Positions 10,601-17,632 of a DNA stretch of 28,655 nt are shown here, piece after piece. Numbering within the stretch: position 1 is the first letter of the stretch; each line of letters begins with the position of its first letter. A program made the translations under genes and the position numbers. This stretch comes from a virus. The stretch spans positions 1 through 28,655 of the IMG/VR virus record IMGVR_UViG_3300025098_000213; one strand, written 5' to 3'. A model generated the notes under the pieces. The model did not search any database, was not told the origin of the DNA, and was given only the letters and a program-made list of their open reading frames with translations.

Positions 10601-13600
10601 CAGGCGATTGAGAACTACATTGTAGAAAAAGTTCAAGAAGCCCAAAAAGAATCAGAGGATCAGAAGGCTACAATAGATCAGAAGAGTGGTCTCCCAGAGG
10701 GGGCCGTGACAGTGAATCCTAAAGCGGGTGTCAAGATGGGTGAGGGCGGTGTTCTCAACAAGAACGAAGCCAGAACGATTAACAATCTTTTTAAGCTGTT
10801 CCAATCTCTCTACGGGTCAGAGGCTAGAATGGTTCTCATGCCTGAGGGATCTCAATCCTATATGGGTGAGGGGAATGGTGGTTTGTTTTTCGACAAGAAG
10901 GACGGAGTTCCAACCATTTTTGTGTCAGCATCTCAAGTTAGAATCAACGCAGCTAGCGAGGCTTCTCAAGCTAAAGAGCAGGGCGCGGAATACAGAACAA
11001 AGTCATTTTCCGAGACTGTCGTAGAGGAGGTCGGGCACGCAGCTATCGGGCCAGGCTTTCAGCAGCTGACAGATACTCAGCAGCAAGCCATGGAGAGGAG
11101 AGCTTTTGAGATCGCGGGCAAGGCCAGAGATGGCGGTGCTCTACTCAACAGGCTGATCGCAAAGAAAGATACTTACACGAGCGAGGGGAAGGACCCAAGA
11201 ACTGTAAGAGAAGAGGTCGTCATGGATCTCCTCTCAGCCTTGTCTGGCGGGTCTTCAAATGTAAACCTCGGTATCGCAGATAGCGTTATGAGACTCTTCA
11301 ATGAGATCTTGGTGAAGGCTGGCATGGCCAAAGACATGCGCTTGAATGATCCAAAATCTATCTTCCGTGTAGCTGCACAGCTTAACGCGGCAAGAAAGAC
11401 TGGTGATACATTCTCCGCCGATGTAAAGTCGAATCCAAGAGAGGAATCTAAAGCCTCTGGCATGGTGAAGCCATTAGGCCTCAAGCCTGGGGAGGACGGT
11501 AAGGTTAAGATAAAAATGCTTGAAGCTTTTTACTCTTACAAGAATGGCCTCAAGAAAGACATAGGTAGTAAGGAAGTTACGAAGGAGTTTAATGACAAGT
11601 ACCACTTCATCAACTGGTGGAAGAAAGTAACTAATTCTGGCGCTGACACACACTACTCCAGATTCCAAACTGAGGATGGTAAGACCATCGACACCAGCGT
11701 AATCAACAAGAAACGCAGAGAGAGAGGTAAGCCATCTAGCGATGTTGTTAATATGTCTCTTGAGGTGTACAAAGAAAGAGTGCTTGAAGCCGAGAGGCAG
11801 GGGTTGATCGATGCAGCTGCGAAGCGCATGATGCTCAACAACTACTACAAGGTCAAGAGAAGATACAATTCGGAGAAGGATTCCTACGGACTCAACTACG
11901 AGAGCTACGTTCAGAATATGAACGACAAAGCTGAGGCGATGCTAAAGAGCGCTAGCGATAGAACAGGCGTTGACTTTAACTTCGAAGAAGATTCACCAGA
12001 GGGCAAGGCTTCCTACGCGCTTAAGCTTGACCTGAGAAAGAGAGGTCAGTACCTTTCTTTTGAAGAGAAGGCTAAGTTTATGGAGATGCGATTCGGCATT
12101 AGATATGACGCTGGAAACAAGGCTCTTACTAGAATGTTCCACTCATCTGTAGCTAAGGAGGAGTACGGTATTGACTACGACAACCAATCAGAAGGTGAAG
12201 TAATCCAGAGAACCACTGATGCCTTGACTGGTCTCATGAGATCGTACTACGGAAGCGTTGGCGAAAGAGCAAGGGTGTTTGGATCAGACCCCACTGAGTT
12301 CTTCGCTAAGGATAAAGAGCAAGCTCAGATTGACGTAGACAATATGCTGAGAGCTATGGGGGGTGTGATAGACTCCTCCCCAGAGGGCTTCCTTGCTGCT
12401 TATCAGTTTGTAAAGTCGATGACATCTGTAGGCAACAAAGCCAAGCCAAATATCGTTCTCGCAAAACAAGTGATGCTTGAGTCCGCTAGATGGAGAGATT
12501 CTGGAGGGAAGACGTATATCGACCCTAGGATAATTCAAGACATCAGAGAGGGATCTGATTCTGCTGGTTTTGATGTGAAAGGAGTTCCAGGGAAGACGAG
12601 AAAAACCATTGCTGATAATCTTGACAAACTAAACAGAGAAGTCGCTAAGTATCAGAATGAAGATGGAACCTACAAGTTAGTAGAGTTTCTTGACGCAATG
12701 AACCAGGTAGACGGAGAAAAACAAACCTCTCTGTTCCCGTCAGAAACTGGCCCGAAAAGATTCGTCGCTCAAAGAGTGTTCTCGGAAAAGGTAGGCGCAT
12801 TCGCTCTCAACCTGAATGGCAACAATGACGCCATGACAATCGATAGCCACATGGGTAGAACGCTTCTCCAGTTGATGGGAAGATACAATACCATGGAGAG
12901 CGTCATGGACAGGTATAGAGAAACGCTTGCTGAGATGGTAGACATGCCAGTTCCCACGGATATATTTGAGTTAGCGGAATACGACAAGAAACTTATCGAC
13001 AAAGCTGGAGAGCTTGCGATGAGATCAGAAGAACAGCTTCAGAGGAGGATTGAGCGAATGCTTGAAAACATTACTGGAGAGGACAAACCAATCCCAGTAG
13101 AGTATAAGCAGCGCAGGATTATGGAGGCTGTTATTGCTCAGTCCGCTGAAGAAATGGACATGAGTATCGCAGAGTTTACTCAGCTCTTGTTCGCTGATGG
13201 ACAGGTCATGAAAGGAGCTAACGACTTTAGACCAGCTGGGTATAGCGATTTTGCTACAGCTGCGGAGCAGGCCAGGCTTGAAGAAGACATGACATTCTCT
13301 GAGCGAAGAGAGGCTAGATTGACCAGACTTATTGTTGAGGCCAACAACGTAGCTGCTGCTGAGGGTGTTAATAGAAAGAACACGAAGGATTACCTAGAGT
13401 CAGCAGAGTCAGGAGTCATAGATCCAACTATGGAAGCCAAGGCTTCAATGCAGCTGTCGCTCCCATTCAATAAGAATCAAAATGCTGAAGACTCAAATCT
13501 ATACAGGAAGAGATCAGCTGAAGAAGCTCTGACTGTTAAGTCAGGAATGAGGCTTAGTGACCGAAAGGTCATGGATGCCCTTGGAACCGACGCCACTTCA

Positions 13601-16600
13601 AGAAGAATTTTAGGTAAGAACTCTCAAATTACTGAGGGTCAACAAGTTGGGGTTAGGCTAAACCTCAATGTCATGAAGAACACTGGGGTGCCAGTTCAGA
13701 CTATGCACGACAAGAATGCGACAGGGGAAGCTCTCAAGTACGCAGCAGTCGTGACCGTGAAGAATCCTGTACTCGCTGTGAATCAGAATGCACGTCGCAA
13801 GATCCTCTCTTTCCAAGAGAACAAGTTCCCAATGGCTAGTGTCAACGGGGGGTTCCTTACGGATAAGATCTCAGAGTCCAGCTTCGACGGAGTCAAGGCG
13901 TTCTTCAATCCATTCAAGCATAACGTATTTGTAGACGCTCAGGGCCGACCAATCAAGAGCGCAGGGGAAGCCACTATCGTTGGCAACACAGTGTACCTGA
14001 GAGGAGACATTGAGTACTACGATTACAACGACCCGATTTTGAAAGAGGGTAGAACCGAGAGCGCAGAACAGAGATCGAAGAGAACTGAGCGCGGACCTAA
14101 GTACGATAAGGCTCTGAAGAGATTCAAGGCTTACTCCGAAAGAGTTCTAGGATTGCAATACGCCAACGACACAGACCTGCAGGAAGCTTATGACAATATG
14201 ACCTTCACTTCTCAAGTTGCTCTTGACGAAAGCGATGCTGCATCGAGAGCTGAAGAAGCTGAAGCACGAGCCTCGGCAAGACTTATGATCAGGAGAACAG
14301 CAGGTAAAGCCGCTAGGAAGTACGGTGCTGTACGGGAGCAAATATTACAAGACCCAAGAAACTACTTCTCTAAGCAAAGCATTGCCAAAGAGAAGGAAAA
14401 TCTTGGTAACATGTCTGATCAAGAGCTCATCGATATAATGACTGATGACGCTTTGGGTAGGCTGCAAAGCAGAAACGATGACATGGGAGTGCTCGCTTCT
14501 GCGGAAATGATCAAGCGTGCTGTAGCGAGAGGTGACATGGATGCCATCCCAGGAATCGTAGCTGAAGCCGCAGCCATGGGGACAACAGCGGGTAGGCTGC
14601 TTCGTCACTTCCGTGAGCTTAAGAACTCTACACCGAAGGGAATCATTGAAACTCTTAAAAAGGAAATCGAGCTTAGAGGAAGAACCCTCAACGAAGCGCA
14701 AGAGAAACAGCTTAGCGGCATAGCCTCTGAATTGTTCAGGCTTCAGGCTGAGGTAGAAGAGCTCATGAAGAAGGGTGCTCAGGGAGAAGATGTAGACGCG
14801 GAACTCAAAGCGAAAGTAGCTGAGTTAAAGGAAGCTGAGCGAACGATGGATACGTTTGCAAACAAGATGATCGAGAGGAACTGGAATGAGATCGGTTCTA
14901 TGCTTATTCAGGGCAACCTGCTTACTCCTATGTCTCAGATCACAAACGTTGGAGCTAACATCATCAACGCAATCGGGCAGATCGGAGTTGATCTGGTGGC
15001 ATACCCAGTAGAGAAGTTGATTAAGATCTTTGACAAGAACTCTGACCCAGTTAGACGGCCGTCTTTCTCTGCGTACATGTATGGCATTAGAAAGTTTGGC
15101 AGCGGATTCATTGAGTCGCTTAATGAGGTTGTCACTGGTCAGTCTCAAGATGTGACTGAGTGGAGAATCAACAGAGGGTTTATGCCCTTCAGGTCTTTGA
15201 CGGCTGCTGTATCTAATGATGGTTTGCCGCTCATGATGGATGGAGAGCCCACGAAAATTGATAGCCAAAGGGTCAAGCTGTTTGTTCAGGGGACACTTGG
15301 TGTCCCTGCTGAGATCATGTTCAGGCTCCTGTCTGTCGGTGACACTCCATTTAGAAGAATGTTTGAAGGCATTGAGCTTTACGAGCAGGCAAACGAGCTC
15401 GGTCTAGAGGGAGAGGCTAGGGATAACTACATCAAGTACCCAGGGAAAAGAGCTCAGCAAATCGCAGAGTCTCGGGGTAGAAGAATAACCTTCCAGGAAG
15501 AGACAGTAGCCTCTAGAGCTGCTGATGAGTTTGTTGGGATACTCGAAAGACTTTTCGACGGTATACCTGGCATGGATGGTAAATTCTTGGTGAGAACCTT
15601 CATCCCTTACAGAAGAACTCCAGCAAATATCCTGTATGAAACCCTTACTTTCGCTGCCCCTCCAGTAGCTATCGCTAGGGCTTACAATGCTATGTCTAAC
15701 GGAGACAGCAAGGAGGCTTCTCAGAACATTGGTAAGGCTTTGATTGGGGGAATGGCTTCCACTACCGCTATGATGCTTATCAAGGAGGGCCTGCTTAGCG
15801 GGCCAGTTGACTACGGAGATGATGAAGAAAAGAACTTGATGTATGATCAGTTCCCTCCGAATAGCATTAACGTTACTGGATTGCAAAGACTTATGAACGG
15901 TGAAGATCCAGCAAAGCAAACTGACGATTACTTCATTTCGTACAACAAGCTTGGTATTATCGGAGCCATCTTCGGCGCTGTAGCAAAGGGAACATCAAAG
16001 CAAGAACTAATCGAGCGTGGAGATCAACCTCTAGTTACACATACTATAGCTGACGCATTTGGATTGAGAGCATTCTCAACCATGTCTCACATGATGGATC
16101 AGAGCTTCCTTCAGGGTGTGCAGGGATTGACTGGTATCTTGTCTGCGGCCACAGAGTCTGAGTGGGAGAGGGCAGCTGAGAATTGGTTTAAGAGCGTGTG
16201 GCAGGCAACGACAGCCACAGCTCTTCCTAACACAATGTCAGCTCTTTACAGGTCTCACAGGGAATATCTTCCAGACACAAGGGTGACCAAAGACATGGAT
16301 GTCATGGAGAGGTTGTGGACCAAGGCCAAGTACACAGTTATGGACAGGACGTTTGGCTTGAGCGATGTGCCAGTAAGAGTAGACTGGAAAGGTAATCCGA
16401 TCAAACAGACTCCAAGGGGTGCGAATGGGTACATGTATCAGCTGTTTGACATCACAAAGGCTAGGCAGGGTCAAGCAGATCCAGTCTCTAATGAGATGTA
16501 CAGGCTGTTCGAACAAACGGAAGAGTTGCCTAGAGCTCTGGGTACGCCAAGATTTGCAAGCACATCTCAGGTAAGTGTTCCAGATGTAATCAGCAGAAAG

Positions 16601-16927
16601 GACAAGTACAGAGCTCAAAGAAGCGGAGTTGATTTTTCCTGGATGGACGACGAAGAGTTCATGAAAGAGAAGATTAGACTCAATGTGGAACAGATCAACC
16701 GCATGATGGCGGTGGCAGGTAAGGCTAGATACAAGGAGCTCGAAGACCTTATCAACGCAAACAAGTACGTCAAGGCGACGGACGAAGAGAAGATAGATAT
16801 GATGGACGACCTCAACAGAGGGTACTCAAGAGCGTGGTCCTACGACGGAAACAGACTCGCTCCCCACACAGTGGAGCTTTGTAGAATTCTAAACGAGATT
16901 TATGAAGGAAGGAAGAAAGAAGATTAA
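7679..16927 (+). CDS. Giant polyvalent-type internal virion/ejection protein (3082 aa)
   Basis: This single 9.2-kb reading frame encodes several apparent modules. Residues 8-31 and 39-62 are a near-identical 31-aa-period tandem repeat, followed by an A10 tract. About 353-385 and 495-512 are Gly/Ala-rich hydrophobic segments that could contact membrane. About 520-800 is coiled coil. Residues 1110-1190 resemble a zincin fold with the motif reading EEVGH (1116-1120) instead of HExxH. About 1701-1730 (SEKVGAFALNLNGNNDAMT) resembles the DUF7178-type region of phage polyvalent proteins. About 1985-2110 includes GVRLNLNVMKNTGVPVQT. From about 2400, NLLTPMSQITNVGANI and later IPYRRTPANI match hallmark stretches of large polyvalent-protein-associated domains. 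It is probably packaged and ejected with the DNA, like T7 gp16. The module calls are by eye. The last 26 bases overlap the holin gene. Confidence 0.7.
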   Translation: MNENEQLLKDYVATWDKYQDWDTVNSKFPEFADTDSQILKDYVATWEKYQDWDQVNEKFPEFFSQKKKDGPSESDVSPSLGAGTEPGSLGWTLTKFFGKMSPNMGIKMGAYEMEAEERRLAEAGLLEDFNRYDFGGLDVDAITRSAQIKAESQAPEIYSALGSDQDFLDGLALIESKKAGDKIAVGTSYAGYGAAYTPTQHRGLTQKEIDEERENFIKEAYTNKFTEFNQGSLKEEILSQLTPEQRANKEFLSMLSDKLYYHGELNVDLDGDGRYNDQPLIQDMVTSIDMSFTGLAQGVALPAVMPFLDEEQQKALFDHMNDADETAGRTMTVTEDGISDSYLNGDFVNGTKQLLTGVAGAAPSIALGMTGFGGAAALGVSGGFKSYAEVAYDEEFTNDLGKYGYAIANGVGDFAFARIGTSIFKGAEQAALKSYTTAGLARKNGQMLTMDMIKGYGYRKGIAFSSEFLEEAATELTTSYFSAIGKGEKFDLASEISGVIDAGLIGGFAGVSVDTAGNTSGRIKAAANARANAAAETQRQLEAQKAQLQKKLAGYATGDPRTQDLQAEISRIDSDIESIVRGRQDFYTMMSVRHEADFEQMQLLDAEIERMASAANKEGVTEEERSVLLERMEGVVKQRIELQQKHIGEDVSLTEEESDLMFGKALKDGLSAIDDEVDKARNAVTMLRDRLGTQDPPSQSALDTAEKALQDEVGRRKTVQQLMGELDAARSEARSARAEAATEGGDIEAFNEAMENVVLLEGALAEVAGVDSKIVAGPSRFVGDVLDINAQIANRATSEWTEANIEAMQNSGLTKEQVEAILQSENYAMVTAENPNARAVSDKSNEANNKKAEEYLKKLGLKYHKIVGRYGNGENSFLVEGMTREQASEFARQFDQESVAHREGLVLRDGSMQVFGEGVDFSGDLDNYFSAIKDAEGNVVRFAKPLSEKYVDKEGNEITKQEYEGRIKDLESNMQAIENYIVEKVQEAQKESEDQKATIDQKSGLPEGAVTVNPKAGVKMGEGGVLNKNEARTINNLFKLFQSLYGSEARMVLMPEGSQSYMGEGNGGLFFDKKDGVPTIFVSASQVRINAASEASQAKEQGAEYRTKSFSETVVEEVGHAAIGPGFQQLTDTQQQAMERRAFEIAGKARDGGALLNRLIAKKDTYTSEGKDPRTVREEVVMDLLSALSGGSSNVNLGIADSVMRLFNEILVKAGMAKDMRLNDPKSIFRVAAQLNAARKTGDTFSADVKSNPREESKASGMVKPLGLKPGEDGKVKIKMLEAFYSYKNGLKKDIGSKEVTKEFNDKYHFINWWKKVTNSGADTHYSRFQTEDGKTIDTSVINKKRRERGKPSSDVVNMSLEVYKERVLEAERQGLIDAAAKRMMLNNYYKVKRRYNSEKDSYGLNYESYVQNMNDKAEAMLKSASDRTGVDFNFEEDSPEGKASYALKLDLRKRGQYLSFEEKAKFMEMRFGIRYDAGNKALTRMFHSSVAKEEYGIDYDNQSEGEVIQRTTDALTGLMRSYYGSVGERARVFGSDPTEFFAKDKEQAQIDVDNMLRAMGGVIDSSPEGFLAAYQFVKSMTSVGNKAKPNIVLAKQVMLESARWRDSGGKTYIDPRIIQDIREGSDSAGFDVKGVPGKTRKTIADNLDKLNREVAKYQNEDGTYKLVEFLDAMNQVDGEKQTSLFPSETGPKRFVAQRVFSEKVGAFALNLNGNNDAMTIDSHMGRTLLQLMGRYNTMESVMDRYRETLAEMVDMPVPTDIFELAEYDKKLIDKAGELAMRSEEQLQRRIERMLENITGEDKPIPVEYKQRRIMEAVIAQSAEEMDMSIAEFTQLLFADGQVMKGANDFRPAGYSDFATAAEQARLEEDMTFSERREARLTRLIVEANNVAAAEGVNRKNTKDYLESAESGVIDPTMEAKASMQLSLPFNKNQNAEDSNLYRKRSAEEALTVKSGMRLSDRKVMDALGTDATSRRILGKNSQITEGQQVGVRLNLNVMKNTGVPVQTMHDKNATGEALKYAAVVTVKNPVLAVNQNARRKILSFQENKFPMASVNGGFLTDKISESSFDGVKAFFNPFKHNVFVDAQGRPIKSAGEATIVGNTVYLRGDIEYYDYNDPILKEGRTESAEQRSKRTERGPKYDKALKRFKAYSERVLGLQYANDTDLQEAYDNMTFTSQVALDESDAASRAEEAEARASARLMIRRTAGKAARKYGAVREQILQDPRNYFSKQSIAKEKENLGNMSDQELIDIMTDDALGRLQSRNDDMGVLASAEMIKRAVARGDMDAIPGIVAEAAAMGTTAGRLLRHFRELKNSTPKGIIETLKKEIELRGRTLNEAQEKQLSGIASELFRLQAEVEELMKKGAQGEDVDAELKAKVAELKEAERTMDTFANKMIERNWNEIGSMLIQGNLLTPMSQITNVGANIINAIGQIGVDLVAYPVEKLIKIFDKNSDPVRRPSFSAYMYGIRKFGSGFIESLNEVVTGQSQDVTEWRINRGFMPFRSLTAAVSNDGLPLMMDGEPTKIDSQRVKLFVQGTLGVPAEIMFRLLSVGDTPFRRMFEGIELYEQANELGLEGEARDNYIKYPGKRAQQIAESRGRRITFQEETVASRAADEFVGILERLFDGIPGMDGKFLVRTFIPYRRTPANILYETLTFAAPPVAIARAYNAMSNGDSKEASQNIGKALIGGMASTTAMMLIKEGLLSGPVDYGDDEEKNLMYDQFPPNSINVTGLQRLMNGEDPAKQTDDYFISYNKLGIIGAIFGAVAKGTSKQELIERGDQPLVTHTIADAFGLRAFSTMSHMMDQSFLQGVQGLTGILSAATESEWERAAENWFKSVWQATTATALPNTMSALYRSHREYLPDTRVTKDMDVMERLWTKAKYTVMDRTFGLSDVPVRVDWKGNPIKQTPRGANGYMYQLFDITKARQGQADPVSNEMYRLFEQTEELPRALGTPRFASTSQVSVPDVISRKDKYRAQRSGVDFSWMDDEEFMKEKIRLNVEQINRMMAVAGKARYKELEDLINANKYVKATDEEKIDMMDDLNRGYSRAWSYDGNRLAPHTVELCRILNEIYEGRKKED
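7700..7864 (+). repeat. Tandem 31-codon repeat at the N-terminus of the giant protein
   Basis: Two copies encode LKDYVATW, KYQDWD and KFPEF in the same order, at residues 8-31 and 39-62, with a period of 93 bases. The DNA copies differ at several bases, many of them synonymous, so this looks like an old duplication kept by protein-level selection. The unit is short, aromatic and acidic, and could be a binding or packaging module at the exposed end of the protein. Confidence 0.85.
7872..7881 (+). other. A10 homopolymer within the giant gene
   Basis: Ten consecutive A residues encode the end of a Gln codon and three Lys codons (residues 65-68) immediately after the tandem repeat. Gain of one A would lead to a stop after about 20 further codons, and loss of one A to a stop after about 24. 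Slippage during transcription or translation would therefore release a short product made of the repeat module alone. No stimulatory structure was identified. Confidence 0.6.
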
Positions 16928-17342
16928 GAATACGAAGCTTGGGGCTTGGCTTAAAGAAAAGGCGCCAGGAGTACTCAGCACCGTAGGGGATCTGCTACCA
17001 GATAGCGGAGCCCTCGGTGTGGTTAAAAACCTGCTCGACAAAGAGCCAGGTGTAGATCCAGCCGAAGCTAAAGCAATGTTGGATGCTGAGGTTGCTTACC
17101 AGAAGGAAGTGTCTAGAAGGTGGGAGGCTGACATGAGCAGCGATGTAAAGCTCGCAAAACTCATTAGACCAGTCACTTTGATCTGCCTTATGGTGATGTT
17201 TATGGCGACTATGATAGCGGATTCCATTGATAATCTGCCATTTAACGTCAAAGATTCTTATGTATCTTTGCTTGAAATCCTTATGTTGACAGCCTTCGGC
17301 GCTTACTTCGCTGGAAGAACTATAGAAAAAGCTAGGAAATAA
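16902..17342 (+). CDS. Holin, 3-TM GTA-type family
   Basis: This 146-aa protein begins with a basic amphipathic segment (KIKNTKLGAWLKEKAPGVL) and a VGDLLPDSGALGVVKNLL region. It then shows the family pattern SRRWEADMSSD followed by KLAKLIRPVTLI. Two clear hydrophobic segments follow, about residues 88-108 and 121-138, ending in a Gly/Arg-containing tail (AGRTIEKARK). This matches the family called 'holin of 3TMs, for gene-transfer release', well represented in Bacteroidetes elements. It would form holes in the inner membrane at lysis. The ATG at 16902 overlaps the giant gene by 26 bases. No later in-frame Met would keep the conserved N-terminus, so this start is preferred. Its stop overlaps the next start as TAATG. 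Confidence 0.8.
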   Translation: MKEGRKKIKNTKLGAWLKEKAPGVLSTVGDLLPDSGALGVVKNLLDKEPGVDPAEAKAMLDAEVAYQKEVSRRWEADMSSDVKLAKLIRPVTLICLMVMFMATMIADSIDNLPFNVKDSYVSLLEILMLTAFGAYFAGRTIEKARK

Positions 17343-17551
17343 TGCTTGATAACCTGAGTCACTTTGAGTTTCTAACCGTAGCTGGTGCCCTTGTAATGGG
17401 GTGGATCAAGTTTCAGGCCGACTACAACAAGCTTAGTTCTAGAGTACAAGCTCTCGAAGCAGACAACGCAGAGTTCAAGGACGACGTCAAGCAACTGCTC
17501 AAGGATATCCAAGAGATAAAGCTACTTCTGGCTAAGAACCAGATGCAATAA
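17342..17551 (+). CDS. Small membrane-anchored coiled-coil protein, probable lysis accessory
   Basis: This 69-aa protein has one hydrophobic N-terminal segment (about residues 9-24, FEFLTVAGALVMGWI). A heptad-like coiled coil runs to the C-terminus (KLSSRVQALEADNAEF, then DVKQLLKDIQEIKLLL). It has no catalytic residues and no lipobox. The one-base overlap with the holin gene and its place as the last gene of the late operon suggest a lysis role, such as a holin partner, antiholin or spanin-like protein. The architecture also fits XhlA-like small membrane proteins. The function is inferred from context. The stop codon forms the outer edge of the hairpin at the convergent junction. Confidence 0.6.
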   Translation: MLDNLSHFEFLTVAGALVMGWIKFQADYNKLSSRVQALEADNAEFKDDVKQLLKDIQEIKLLLAKNQMQ

Positions 17552-17580
17552 GGGCCGACCGCAATTAAGCAGCCGACCCT
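17551..17580 (-). terminator. 12-bp hairpin at the convergent junction, specific to the leftward RNA
   Basis: Arms 17551-17562 and 17569-17580 flank a 6-base loop (17563-17568). In the leftward (minus-strand) RNA all 12 positions pair: nine Watson-Crick and three G-U. In the rightward RNA the same three positions (17555/17576, 17558/17573, 17560/17571) are A-C mismatches. The structure therefore most likely acts in the transcript leaving nrdA. No long U tract follows, so it may be an imperfect intrinsic terminator or a 3'-end protecting stem. Confidence 0.6.
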
Positions 17581-17593
17581 AGTAGCGAAGTTC

Positions 17594-17612
17594 CACAGCA
17601 ATTATCCCTGTG
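17594..17612 (-). other. Small secondary hairpin downstream of nrdA
   Basis: A 5-bp perfect stem (CACAG at 17594-17598, CTGTG at 17608-17612) encloses a 9-base A/T-rich loop. It lies between the nrdA stop and the 12-bp hairpin and would form in either strand. It is weak alone; it is listed because it makes two consecutive hairpins in an 82-base non-coding gap. Confidence 0.3.
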
Positions 17613-17620
17613 TAACGTTG

Positions 17621-17628
17621 CAAATATA
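17621..17628 (-). promoter_or_regulatory. Bacteroidetes-like -7 element (TATATTTG) after nrdA
   Basis: Read leftward, this site is TATATTTG, a full match to the Bacteroidetes -7 consensus TAnnTTTG. A TTG lies 23 bases upstream inside the nrdA 3' end, slightly farther than the usual spacing of about 19-21. Transcription from it would cover both hairpins of the gap and could yield a short RNA of about 60-70 bases. An 8-mer match of this kind may also be chance. Confidence 0.3.
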
Positions 17629-17632
17629 AGCA

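Noticed and set aside
15404-15919. Long open frame on the minus strand (171 codons) within the giant gene.
   Set aside because: It is a shadow of the 3082-codon gene: low-complexity Ser/Leu-rich composition, no family pattern, and antisense to a clearly coding frame.
17551-17580. The hairpin read as an intrinsic terminator for the rightward late operon.
   Set aside because: Three A-C mismatches break the stem in the rightward RNA and no U tract follows at 17581, so it is assigned to the leftward transcript instead.
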